NCBI GenBank assembly: GCA_001599755.1
Contig: BCHX01000007.1
Coordinates: 682,001-746,000, forward strand
DNA: 64,000 bases
Origin: Gliomastix tumulicola
Taxonomy: Eukaryota > Ascomycota > Sordariomycetes > Hypocreales > Bionectriaceae
Direction of reading: 5' to 3'
Shown piece after piece: positions 54,960-64,000 of this stretch (the first letter of the stretch is position 1; the number at the start of each line of letters is the position of its first letter). A program made the translations under genes and the position numbers. Under the pieces are notes generated by a model. That model worked only from the letters and a program-made list of their open reading frames with translations, did no database searches and was not told the DNA's origin.

Positions 54960-55430
54960 GGTATTAAGCGATTGGCGGCGCGCGCGCGCATGGGGTATTA
55001 TATCGTAGTAGTTAGTGTGTCCTTTTTTGCCAATAGTGAGCAAGCCACCCAGCAGCCATGACGCACGACCTGCATTGCCGACCTCACTAGCGATCGATTT
55101 CGATTTCTTTTGTTACTTTACTCTGTGCCATGCTCGGTATTGCTGAAACCGCATTTCTGGCGTCTTCGCCCCCAAGCTGACTGCATCACTTCTCTCTCTC
55201 ATTCCACGCCGGAAACCTCGGCGGTATTCGTGCGCGTGATAAAGGGCGTTTGGGACTTCGGCAGGTGACCAGTCACTTCCGACCACTTATTGGGAGCGGA
55301 CGAGCTGCCCATTGGCGTCAGAGTTTTTACGGACAGGCTCAACAGGCTAAAGATCAGGGATGCGCGAACGGAAAAGGGGGTGTGACACCGGCCGGAATGC
55401 GGTCCGTGAGGCGCCAAGCTGCGGATCACT

Positions 55431-55436
55431 GATAAG
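55431..55436 (+). promoter_or_regulatory. GATAAG site (AreA/NIT2 type)
   Basis: TGATAAG in the middle of the interval, 485 bp to the right of the NirA-like cluster. Confidence 0.3.
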
Positions 55437-55542
55437 TGTCCGCAAGGCTATTGGACAATGGCGGGCAGCCTGAGGAATGGGAGTGGACGGTATGGCACAC
55501 TAAGGACACGCCATCACGATGAAAAAGGGCCACAGACTGCCC

Positions 55543-56301
55543 TTATTGGCGCGCTGAGAGCACCACATCAAGGCTGACTCTCGTCACATTTTCATCACAA
55601 CTCACAACTGACTGGGACAAAGGGGGGGAATATGACGTGAAGAGTTTTCCGCTCAGCGACTCGAGAGCCGGGTTTCGGGCATGCATCACAAGACACTTTG
55701 CCGACGAGGGCAGCAGCAGCAGCAGCAGAAGAACCAACACCAGGCACACGCACACACCCCCGGGCGCCGTTCTCGATTTCTGGACCTCGGTCTGTTGGTC
55801 GGTCCGCAAGAGGCTCGACGATCTCGATGGAATGCTCTGTGCCACACACCGGCGCGTCGGGTCTCTGTTGCTGGCTTCCGTAGCATCCATCTCGACGTCG
55901 CAATCACGGCGTCGAGCGTGCGCATCTGCAGGCGGCAGCCTGAGTAAGATTCTGTCACATTGGGCATCTTCGTTGACGTCGACTGTCATGATGAAGAAGT
56001 CTTTGTCACTGCAGCTGCCGCCTTCCTCGCCGCCTGCATGCAGCATGTAAATGTAATTCCGCCTGTGCAGCCAACAGGAGTCGTAATCGCGCACCAGCCC
56101 AACGTGCCGGTCAAAATTGGCGACGTGCAGCTGGCCCGTCTTGAGCATCCCCGGCCACCGGCTCAACAGCACAGAAGAGCATGCGTCCACACCCGTCGCG
56201 CATTCGTCCCGGCCGATGGGCTCCCGGTCGAGCGTAGAGCGATTGGCGATAGCTCGCAATCCCCAGGGGCTATCCTTGGCCATGTTCAAGACGCTGAAAT
56301 G
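55543..56301 (-). other. Weak candidate coding frame, about 250 aa
   Basis: An open frame of about 250 codons with a partly protein-like N-terminal half (FDRHVGLVRDYDSC, then FFIMTVDVNEDAQCDRI). The C-terminal half is low-complexity (a run of leucines derived from the CAG array) and unconvincing. The first ATGs lie in the segment MATVNSFPPSHFSVLNMAKD near 56280-56320. No motif was recognised. It may be a gene fragment or a chance frame in GC-rich DNA. Confidence 0.25.
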
Positions 56302-56329
56302 AGAGGGGGGGAAGCTATTCACGGTGGCC

Positions 56330-58040
56330 AATCAGCAGGGCGCCTTTGCGAGCGGTCGGGAATCGTGTCCGAGACGGGCTGCGTGTCGTCGGCATTCGCG
56401 AATTGTCGGAGCACTCTCGACTTCGTTGATGACACTTGTCCAATTGCAGTGGCGCGAGTCGATGAGGACCTCCATCTGCTGTTGCTCCAGCCCGACGGGG
56501 AGCCCGACCGAGTCCACGAGGCCGCGCGGGCATCATGAGCTGGTGAAGGCACCACTTGACGGTTTGCAGGGCCTTCCCGTAGACGTGCTCGCACTCGAAG
56601 CCACATAGTGTGGCGACGAGCTTCTCCCATGTCAGCGGTAGGACCTGCTTCTTTGCGCGCAACATGTCGATGCGCTGGCCGCCTGTGATCTTGGTGTAGT
56701 GGCCGAAGTCGCTGGCCATCTCGCCCAGAACGTTGAGACCCATGCGCCTCACTTTGCCGACGGGAGGCAAGTGACGACTAACTGGGTTCCGTGTCGCTAG
56801 ATGTTGGCCAGGCGTCGGACGTTCGTTTCCTGTGTCTGTCGTGGCGATGGCTGCATGGTCAACTCGTCGTAGACGGGTTGAAATCGATTCCACCACAAAT
56901 CGATCCCCCTGCTGGACGGCGGCCGAGTCGTCTCGATCGGGTAGCGTTCCTCGCAGAGGCCGATGAGCTTGACGTGGCCCAAGACGTCGCTGACCGTCAT
57001 GCCGCCGAGGATGCACTCTCCGTGCCATCGACACAGCGAGCACCCCAGAGACTCGCCGGGGTGGTCACTGCTTCGACTCATCGGTACTGCGGGAGTCGAG
57101 CACGGACGATACACGCTCGCGGAGGACGGGGGACTCGACGGTCGACCTTGATGGCTTCTGGGGAGTCCGTCGCGGCCTCGGCTTTCCTCTGAGTGCCAGC
57201 CATGCCTTTGTCGGGCAAGCCCCTCAGTGTATTGCTCTCAGCCGCGAGCAAGGTTCCGAATGAAGGCTGCGATGACGCCCGTGAGCTTCAGCATGGTGCG
57301 CATGTTGGCCTCCTGTGCGCTCCCTCCGTCAGGTTGAATGCCGCGTTGCTAGGCGTTCCTCCGCCGTCTCATCTAGCAAGCAGCATCCTGGTTAGTATAA
57401 AGCCATTGTCGCAAACGATATCACGGACGCGAGCCGCGGAGGAGCACCTCGACACTGAGGGCCAGCGTCCCCGAGGCTTTCACATAGTGTGTCGCCTGCG
57501 AGATGGCTACCTGCGCCCTGCGGCCTATCGCCCTGCTGCTGGTCAAGCCTCAACGCGCCCGCATGAGGCGGAAGCCTCGTTGATCTCCTGGCGTGGGACT
57601 GACGGGAAGGCGCTTGTCGCTTCAGGGTCGCCTTCCAAGCTTGCGTCGGGCTCGCGGGGGTAAAGAGGAAGTCAGAGTTCAAGATTGACAGTGCAGTGTG
57701 CAACAACTCAGTCGTGCTTCCAGACGTCGGCACTCTGGCATGTGCTCTCGGGTGGCCCGGTCGCTTGGGGGCCGCATGCTCACTGCTACTTGTCCGGGGA
57801 CGAGCTGCCCTCCTGGTCGAGCTGTCGGCAGAGCACTCGGCTGCTGCTGCGCTCAATAATGCGCACGTGGTCGGACATCCTGATGGTGCAGCCGGAGCCT
57901 TTGCAGCGTCCAGGCCCCAACGGCCCCCTCGCACAGCAGCGACTGTTCGAATGGGATGCCCTATTTGTCGGGACGCGTCGGAGGCGTAAGCAATAGTAGC
58001 ATCTTAGTCGTCGATAGTGAAGGCAGACAAAACGCGCCAC
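56330..58040 (-). pseudogene. Possible decayed or multi-intron gene, minus strand
   Basis: Several stretches read like protein but in different frames. RCKGSGCTIRMSDHVRI is near 57900 and EPDASLEGDPEATSAF near 57640. LGCSLCRWHGECILGG lies near 57040 and runs on to LWWNRFQPVYDEL. LRAKKQVLPLTWEKLVATL is near 56640 and GLEQQQMEVLIDSRHCNW near 56470. The Cys-x2-Cys-x4-Cys piece recalls small fungal zinc-finger-like unknowns (DUF3716 type), but this is tentative. Some frame changes could be introns. The one near 56535 looks like a simple one- or two-base frameshift, which favours a pseudogene. It lies between the two nitrate genes. Confidence 0.3.
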
Positions 58041-58788
58041 TGCTCGTCGGAGAAGCGTCGTCTCAACAAATAATGCGAAAGGGCAGCGCCAGAGCTCGTC
58101 GCGAGAATGCGCCCATCGTACGAGAAATCATGAGCCTTGTACAGAGTGGCTGATTCTGAAAATCAATATATTGAACGACGCGATCGGCCAGATGGCAGCT
58201 GTGTTTCCGATCTTCGTGGGCGGCGTGCCAGGCCAAAGGATCTTTTGGGGGGGGTTACAGGGCCTCTCGATGCTGTGCTGGGTGAAAATATTGAGTGAGG
58301 GTGATGAACACCGACTCTGCCGTAGAGAACGTGGCATTCTTCTCCAGGCCAAGACTTCCCACTCATCGCGGCTGCCGTGCAGATCGTAGTTCAATAGCTT
58401 TTTTTGATAGCGGCCCCGAACATGCCCAGCCCGACGACGGCAGCAGTTTTTTCTTTTTCTTTTTCGTTTTGACGTCTCCGGAGCCGATGCACTCACTGGT
58501 GTTGTTCGAGCCCCTGGTTCTGGACCCCCGAAGAGGCCGGTGCTGCCATTTGCTGCAGCCACAACCACTGGAAGGACCGGATGGCGCCGCGATGGAATGC
58601 GCCGAGACCCCCTCTCTGAGAAACGCAGGGCTTTGGCGTGTGCACGCGCGCGCGGCGACTTTGACCCGGGGCGAATGAAAGGGTGTTGCAATACCGAAGA
58701 GGTGGTCAGCGGACATGCATTGCATTGCATACAGTCAGTCAGTCACCCACAGACCAGCAGCGCACTGATATCACAGTGGCAAAAAAAA

Positions 58789-58794
58789 GATAAG
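58789..58794 (+). promoter_or_regulatory. GATAAG site (AreA/NIT2 type)
   Basis: AGATAAG, 1.3 kb upstream of the nitrate reductase start; the nearest strict site to that gene. Confidence 0.35.
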
Positions 58795-59245
58795 ACCCTT
58801 TGAGACCCTTCATTATAGCGCCCAATGAGAGCGCCATGATTTGCCGTGATGCCGTTACACTGCGTTGCACCTCAAGGGGTGTCGATCACCAATTCTTTTT
58901 TTCAAGCTTGTCTCTCCCCCCCGATCACGCCCGAGCTTCAGACCCCGAATGTGACCGATGGAGGGTTGACAGCACCCTCGAATGCCACGTAAAGGGACTT
59001 CAGGGACATCGAGAAATAAAAGGCCATCGAGAAAACGAAAGGAGAAGTGCAACTTCCTAACTGCTTTTCAGCATCAGACAACTCCGCGTAGCACCCCTGA
59101 TCACCCAGCCCGTAACGTAGCCCGTAAAAGAGGTTGCTCCCCCCCCCCCGGACTGTATGTTCCGAGAGTCCCATCCGCCCCAGACCCAGCAAGCACGCTG
59201 AAAACCACCCGGCCCAGAGCGGATCTCAGGGTCTATTTTCTTCAC

Positions 59246-59255
59246 CTCCGCGGAG
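59246..59255. promoter_or_regulatory. NirA/NIT4 palindrome CTCCGCGGAG
   Basis: The site contains TCCGCGGA, the symmetric sequence bound by Neurospora NIT4, and matches the Aspergillus NirA consensus on both strands. It lies about 850 bp before the nitrate reductase start. It is the best candidate nitrate-response element in the window. Confidence 0.55.
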
Positions 59256-59814
59256 AAAGCACTCTGCCAGAGCAACGGAAACCAGATCTGATCCAGAGCG
59301 CCCAGTCCCAACCAAACCCAAGAGCCTGTCCTAGTGATTCTTCGCCTCCCGTGCCCAGAGCAGAACCAATGAGACTAAGGAGAGCAGGGTTCTTCCCGTT
59401 CCCAGAATCAAGGGACTGGCACGTCGTTATCCCACTTTCTGTCTCCTTGTGGCCCCTCTCTCTCCCCGGAGAACGGCAGCTATTATAGAGCCTCGTCCAC
59501 TGCTAGCTCGTGGAGCTTAGACCGCCGTTCATGTACAAAGGGTTTTTTGCCTCCCTCCCCCCCTTTCGTCCTGTTCTGCAACCCTCCCTTTCCGGGAGTC
59601 GATCCTTCGGAGCTGTGAGTGAACCCATGACGTGAACTGCGCCGCCCGCGACTCCGAGAGTTTGTGCACGTCGATCGGGACAGTTGGTGTCAAGGAGATG
59701 GCACACAGCAGAGAGGGGCCCTACTGCAGCCGGGGTACGTTGAACGTCGTGGCGGTTTTTTTTCCCACTAGGACTCAGCCCCGGGTCGGAAGCTACCCCC
59801 TTCCTTTTAGCACT

Positions 59815-59822
59815 CCTCGGAG
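59815..59822 (-). promoter_or_regulatory. NirA-type site CTCCGAGG, minus strand
   Basis: CCTCGGAG on the plus strand is an exact NirA consensus on the minus strand, about 280 bp before the nitrate reductase start. Confidence 0.45.
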
Positions 59823-60103
59823 AAAGATCGCCTGCCCTGGTTTTTTGTGTTTACTCGCCGGCGATTCAGGGTCTCCTCGAGCGGCGAGCGGAAGCGTCAT
59901 GTTCAAATCCTAATTTTTTCTTCTCGGGACTGGTGGATGAGGATGTGACGATCCCTCTTTATGGTCTCGTATGTAGATGCATTGAATAAATATATATATG
60001 TGTGTGTGTGTTCATCTCCTGTCCGTCGCTGGATTGTTTGTTTGATTGATTGGTACTGGTTAGTGTATCATCATCTGTTCTCTCATAATATACCCGTCTC
60101 ACA

Positions 60104-63064
60104 ATGTCAGTCTTCTCCCACACCTCGAGGACACGGTCCGCATCCGAGACCTCCTATGCCACCACACCAGAACCCTCCAGCCCTGCTCCGTCATTACACG
60201 ACCACGACTGCCTGCCCCCCGTCGCGCCCTTCGAGCATCGACCATACTACGACGAGACAGTACTCCCCGCCCTCCCGGACACGGAGGAGATCCCCCCACA
60301 GCAGCACCAGCAGCAGCAGCAGCCCTCCTCCTCATCTCTCGATGCAGGCACGCCAGACCACTGGGTCGCCCGCGACGACCGCCTCGTCCGGCTCACGGGC
60401 CGACACCCGTTCAACGCGGAGCCGGCGCTCTCGACCCTCTTCAGCAGCGGCTTCCTCACGCCGCAGAACCTCTTCTACGTGCGCAACCACGGCGCCGTGC
60501 CCAAGGTGACGCCCCGGCAGGCCCGGGACTGGCGGCTGCGCGTGCACGGGCTCGTCGAGCGCGAGATGTCCTTCTCCGTGCAGGAGCTCAAGGACAAGTT
60601 CCCCGTCGTGACGCTGCCCGTGACGCTCGTGTGCGCGGGCAACAGGCGCAAGGAGCAGAACATGGTGGCCAAGGGGCTCGGCTTCAACTGGGGCGCCGCG
60701 GGCGTGTCGACGGGCCTGTTCACGGGCGTGTACCTCGCCGACATCATCGAGTACTGCAGGGCCAAGAACCCGCTGCTGTCCGCGTATCCCGAGACGGTCG
60801 TGCCGGGGCGTGCTCGGCACGTCATCTTCGAGGGCGCCGATGAGCTGCCCAAGGGCCGGTACGGGACCTCGCAGCGGCTGAGCTGGGCCACGGACCGCGA
60901 GAAGGGCATGCTCGTCGCCTGGGGCATGAACGGCGAGGACCTCTCGCCCGACCACGGCTTCCCGCTGCGGCTGGTCGTGCCGGGCCAGATTGGCGGCCGC
61001 ATGGTCAAGTGGCTCAACAGGATCGAGATCTCGGACCGCGAGAGCCAGCACCACCTTCACTTCTTCGATAACAAGGTCCTGCCCACGCAAGTCTCGGCCG
61101 ACGAGGCACGCACCGAGAACAAGTGGTGGTACGATCCCAAGTACATCCTCAACGAGCTCAACGTCAACGCCGCCATCTGCTACCCCGACCACGACCACCT
61201 CCTCGAGATCGCCTCAGAACCCCCCTCCGCCCACCGACGACAGATCCTCCCGCTACAAGGATACGCCTACACCGGCGGTGGTCGTCGGGTCACCCGCGTC
61301 GAGGTCACCCTCGATGACGGCCAGACCTGGCAGCTCGCCGACGTGTCCTATCCCGAAGACCTCTACAGGATACACCCCATCCAGGACGACCCGTACTTCG
61401 GCAAGCTCGATCTCAGCATGACGGACATGAGCTTCGCGTGGTGCTTCTGGCGGCTCGATCTCGACGTGCAGTCGCTCGTCGGCAGGGACGTCAAGATGAT
61501 CGCCGTCCGGGCCGTGGACGAGTCGCTGCAGACGATGCCACGGGATATGTACTGGAACGCGACTTCCATGATGAACTCGTGGTGGTTCCGCGTTGCCGTC
61601 CACAAGGACATAGGTGGCAGGGCACTCCGGTTCGAGCATCCCGCGCCTGTGGCCGGCAACAACCCCAAGGGGTGGATGAAGCGCATGAAGGAGTCCGGGC
61701 TGGATCCCAGATTCCCCAAGTTTGGCGGCGACAGCCCGTACGACACGCCGTCTTCACCTCCTCTCCCGGCGCCTCCGGCAGCGGCCAGCAGCCCGCCTCA
61801 GGAAGAGTCCGGGTCGGCAGACGCGCTGCAGGAGGAGATGATCAACCCCGACAAGGTCTCGGCCGTCATCACCGCCGCCGAGTTTGCCCAGCACGCCGGC
61901 AGCGACGCCCCGGAACCGTGGTTTGTCGTCCACGGCCAGGTGTACGACGGCACTCCCTTCCTCGACGCTCATCCGGGAGGCGCCGAGTCCATCCGCATCG
62001 TGGCCGGCGAGGATGCCACCGAGGACTTCATGGCCATCCACTCCAGGGACTCCAAGAGGATGATGCGAGACTTCCACCTCGGTGTCTTGGAAGCAGCCAA
62101 CGGTTTAGCCCCCAAGCCATCCGCCCCTCCAGCCCTAGCACAGGACGATCTGGACATGCCCTTCCTGGAGCCCAAGACGTGGAAGAAGACCCAGCTCGTG
62201 TCCAAGAGACACATCTCGCACGACACGCGCCTGTTCCGCTTCGCCCTCTCACACGAGAACCAGTTCCTCGGCCTCCCCGTCGGCCAGCACGTCTACCTCC
62301 GCGTCAAGAAGACCAACAAGCAGACGGGGAAGACGGAGATCGTCCAGCGAGCCTACACCCCCTACAGCGGTGATTCGCAGCGGGGCTACCTGGACATCCT
62401 CATCAAGGTCTACTTTCCGTCAGTCTCGACGAGCAGTCAACTGGGTGTGCCGGCGACGTCGTTCGCCGGTGGCAAGATGACCATGCTGCTTGAAAACATG
62501 CCCATCGGGGCAGGCTCAGATGAGTGGACGACGATCGAGCTCAAGGGCCCGCTCGGCCAGTTCACCTACCTGGGGGACCGGCAGATCCAGTGGAAACCCG
62601 CAAAGACGCATCGCACGATCAGGAAGCTCGCGATGGTGGCCGGTGGCAGCGGTATTGCACCGGTCCTCTCGACTCTCAAGGCCATTGCAGCCGAGTACCT
62701 CGCTCGCGATCCCAGCCAGGAAGGCGATCACGTCCAGGTCTCGCTGCTGTACGGCAACAGGACGGAAGAGGATATTCTTGTCCGGGATGAGCTCGATGCC
62801 CTCGTGCGGGTCATGGAGGGGAACCTCAAGGTGTGGCATGTTCTCAGCTCAGACAGCGTGAGGTCAGACTGGGAGATGGGCCGAGGGCACATCGACCTCG
62901 ACTGCCTAAGGGAACATCTCCCACCGCCTCCCGCAGTCCCCTCAGACAGCGAGCTGGAAGATACCCTCGCACTGGTGTGTGGTCCGCCGGCGATGGAGAA
63001 GAGTGTAAAGGAAGTGCTGTGCCAGCTGGGCTGGGATACGGAGCGAACGACGGTGTTCTTTTGA
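60104..63064 (+). CDS. niaD: Assimilatory nitrate reductase [NAD(P)H]
   Basis: A single exon of 986 aa with the full domain order of a eukaryotic nitrate reductase. Residues 1-90 are acidic and low-complexity with a poly-Gln run. The molybdenum-cofactor domain has FYVRNHG and the Mo ligand Cys177 in LVCAGNRR. The dimer domain follows. The cytochrome b5 domain has heme ligands His623 (HPGG) and His646. The FAD domain has RAYTPYS near residue 750 and GPLGQFTYLG. The NAD(P) domain has GGSGIAP near 847 and CGPPAM near 960, and the protein ends in VFF. It reduces nitrate to nitrite in the cytosol. The start is the only ATG near the domain edge. It carries no introns, whereas many fungal homologues have one to six. 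Confidence 0.98.
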   Translation: MSVFSHTSRTRSASETSYATTPEPSSPAPSLHDHDCLPPVAPFEHRPYYDETVLPALPDTEEIPPQQHQQQQQPSSSSLDAGTPDHWVARDDRLVRLTGRHPFNAEPALSTLFSSGFLTPQNLFYVRNHGAVPKVTPRQARDWRLRVHGLVEREMSFSVQELKDKFPVVTLPVTLVCAGNRRKEQNMVAKGLGFNWGAAGVSTGLFTGVYLADIIEYCRAKNPLLSAYPETVVPGRARHVIFEGADELPKGRYGTSQRLSWATDREKGMLVAWGMNGEDLSPDHGFPLRLVVPGQIGGRMVKWLNRIEISDRESQHHLHFFDNKVLPTQVSADEARTENKWWYDPKYILNELNVNAAICYPDHDHLLEIASEPPSAHRRQILPLQGYAYTGGGRRVTRVEVTLDDGQTWQLADVSYPEDLYRIHPIQDDPYFGKLDLSMTDMSFAWCFWRLDLDVQSLVGRDVKMIAVRAVDESLQTMPRDMYWNATSMMNSWWFRVAVHKDIGGRALRFEHPAPVAGNNPKGWMKRMKESGLDPRFPKFGGDSPYDTPSSPPLPAPPAAASSPPQEESGSADALQEEMINPDKVSAVITAAEFAQHAGSDAPEPWFVVHGQVYDGTPFLDAHPGGAESIRIVAGEDATEDFMAIHSRDSKRMMRDFHLGVLEAANGLAPKPSAPPALAQDDLDMPFLEPKTWKKTQLVSKRHISHDTRLFRFALSHENQFLGLPVGQHVYLRVKKTNKQTGKTEIVQRAYTPYSGDSQRGYLDILIKVYFPSVSTSSQLGVPATSFAGGKMTMLLENMPIGAGSDEWTTIELKGPLGQFTYLGDRQIQWKPAKTHRTIRKLAMVAGGSGIAPVLSTLKAIAAEYLARDPSQEGDHVQVSLLYGNRTEEDILVRDELDALVRVMEGNLKVWHVLSSDSVRSDWEMGRGHIDLDCLREHLPPPPAVPSDSELEDTLALVCGPPAMEKSVKEVLCQLGWDTERTTVFF

Positions 63065-63514
63065 AACGTTATTGCGATGATACCAATGTCTTTATGATCT
63101 GATTTATAGCCAGCCTCATTATTATACCCATTCTTTCCCCTACAAAGACACCAATGATGTCTTTGGGAGGGACAAATACAAAGTTGTCAAAGAACCAACA
63201 AAATTTCATGTTTATCATCATAAAATGTGTTCCTACCATCGTGAACTGTCACTGGTCCATGTGATAATCCCATCCATAAACAAGTTAGTGAAGCTGACGA
63301 AGGCCATAGCGTAATATGTATTTGAGGAAGGCATAGGAAAAAGTCACGGTGATAGGGAGACACCCGATAAGGCACCAAAAGATATCGGGCAAGCTGACGA
63401 TGTATCGTATGTGCACTTGTATACACAGTGTTGTGCTCGTTGCGTGTCTATCTATATGATATATACAAGGAAGATATAAACAACCATCTTGCCACTTCAT
63501 GGCCATCAGATGAT
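63065..63514. other. Intergenic region between convergent genes
   Basis: 450 bp, AT-richer than its surroundings, shared 3' UTR space of the nitrate reductase and the S41-like gene. No gene seen. Confidence 0.6.
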
Positions 63515-64000
63515 TTACATAGTTATCATGATCACGGCCGTAACCGCGACGAGAAGGCCAGCCAGGCTCCTCTCGAGACCAGAAGCCGCACCCTCGTCGT
63601 CACCGTTGCCGTTGCCGTTGCCACCGTTGCCAGAGTTGTTGTTCTCCGCCACGTTGGTCGAGTTGGCGTTGGCCCAGACCTCCGCGCCGTCGAAGCCCGG
63701 GCTGTCGACGAAGATCTTGTTGGGCTCAAGGCCATCGCCGTTCGTCGAGTCGCGAACGCAGACGTCATTGTCCCCGTTGGCGTACTGCGCCGCCACGCGC
63801 CACAGCTGGCTGATATCACGGACCATGGGCGCCGTGTAGAAGAGACGGCAGTGGGCGGCCTCGTACGCGAACTGGTACGGCACGCCCGGGTCGTCGCTCT
63901 CGGGCCGCACGATATCAAGCGTGTTGACGGCGCCGCTGCGGATGGCCCAGGGCGCCCTGCTCAGCGGCGCGGGCAGCAGATTGAGGTCGTCGACGGTGAG
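63515..64000 (-). CDS. Peptidase S41-like secreted protein, GPI-anchored, C-terminal part only
   Basis: The frame is open from the window edge to a stop at 63515, so only the last 161 residues are visible. The segment PYQFAYEAAHCRLFYTAPM followed by QLWRVAA matches the C-terminal region of fungal CPAF-type S41 peptidases; the catalytic domain would lie beyond the window. After that come a Gly/Asn-rich linker and a C-terminal hydrophobic tail (AGLLVAVTAVIMITM), with small residues just before it. That is the pattern of a GPI-anchor signal. The protein is therefore probably held at the cell surface. Family assignment relies on this one region. It converges with the nitrate reductase gene. Confidence 0.65.
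   Translation of the reverse strand, partial: LTVDDLNLLPAPLSRAPWAIRSGAVNTLDIVRPESDDPGVPYQFAYEAAHCRLFYTAPMVRDISQLWRVAAQYANGDNDVCVRDSTNGDGLEPNKIFVDSPGFDGAEVWANANSTNVAENNNSGNGGNGNGNGDDEGAASGLERSLAGLLVAVTAVIMITM

Larger units (their letters stand above)
53079..60103. other. Seven-kb divergent interval between nitrate genes
   Basis: The interval separates the starts of the nitrate transporter and nitrate reductase. It contains GATA and NirA/NIT4-type sites (listed separately), microsatellites, an undetermined base at 53791, and protein-like minus-strand fragments at about 55.5-58.0 kb. 53080-55540 and 58130-60100 show no supported coding frame. Confidence 0.6.

Noticed and set aside
59884..59912. 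B-box-like GTTCAAATCC followed by a T run, as in a tRNA gene
   Set aside because: No T-stem pairing, no A box and no cloverleaf could be drawn.
60332..61198. 288-codon open frame on the minus strand
   Set aside because: Antisense mirror of the nitrate reductase Mo domain.

Overview
The window is nuclear DNA of a filamentous ascomycete (Pezizomycotina). The evidence is short spliceosomal introns (mostly 45-130 bp, GT..AG, often with a CTAAC or CTGAC branch site), secreted carbohydrate-active enzymes and proteases, and a fungal-type nitrate reductase and nitrate transporter. I can place about 20 convincing genes plus a few weak ones. All exon limits were read by eye from splice signals and frame continuity. 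A single N sits in a G homopolymer at 53791. The closest genus cannot be named from sequence reading alone.

Layout. 0-2 kb: two convergent genes of unknown function. 1.8-5.5 kb: no recognisable gene, but an exact 25-bp direct repeat. 5.5-18.3 kb: a compact run of catabolic genes: a zinc alcohol dehydrogenase, a secreted feruloyl-esterase-like hydrolase, a pisatin-demethylase-like P450, a GH71 alpha-1,3-glucanase, a small DUF4267-like membrane protein, a three-exon unknown antisense to it, a MAPEG protein and a secreted GH2 glycosidase. 18.3-29.3 kb: two long gene-poor tracts around a secreted arylsulfatase. 29.3-30.5 kb: a secreted subtilisin. 31.4-36.8 kb: an island of fungus-specific genes: a small P-loop GTPase-like protein, a seven-exon CorA-like membrane protein and a disordered protein. 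38.7-49 kb: a GT31 glycosyltransferase, a 2-oxoglutarate/Fe(II) hydroxylase, an unknown membrane-anchored protein, an intronless HAD-IIB phosphatase of bacterial appearance, an unknown protein and an F-box-like protein.

51.3-63.1 kb: a nitrate-assimilation pair. An NNP-family nitrate transporter (minus) and an intronless nitrate reductase (plus) are transcribed away from each other across a 7-kb interval. That interval holds five GATAAG sites (AreA/NIT2 type) and several NirA/NIT4-type sites, one of them an exact TCCGCGGA palindrome. It also holds protein-like fragments in shifting frames on the minus strand, possibly a decayed or multi-intron gene. Nitrite reductase is not in the window. The right edge cuts a GPI-anchored peptidase-S41-like gene.

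Functionally, the left half suggests growth on plant or fungal cell-wall material: ester removal, glucan and glycoside hydrolysis, P450 and ADH handling of aromatics, and sulfate and peptide scavenging. The right half carries nitrate uptake and its first reduction. No secondary-metabolite backbone enzyme, intact transposon or RNA gene was recognised.
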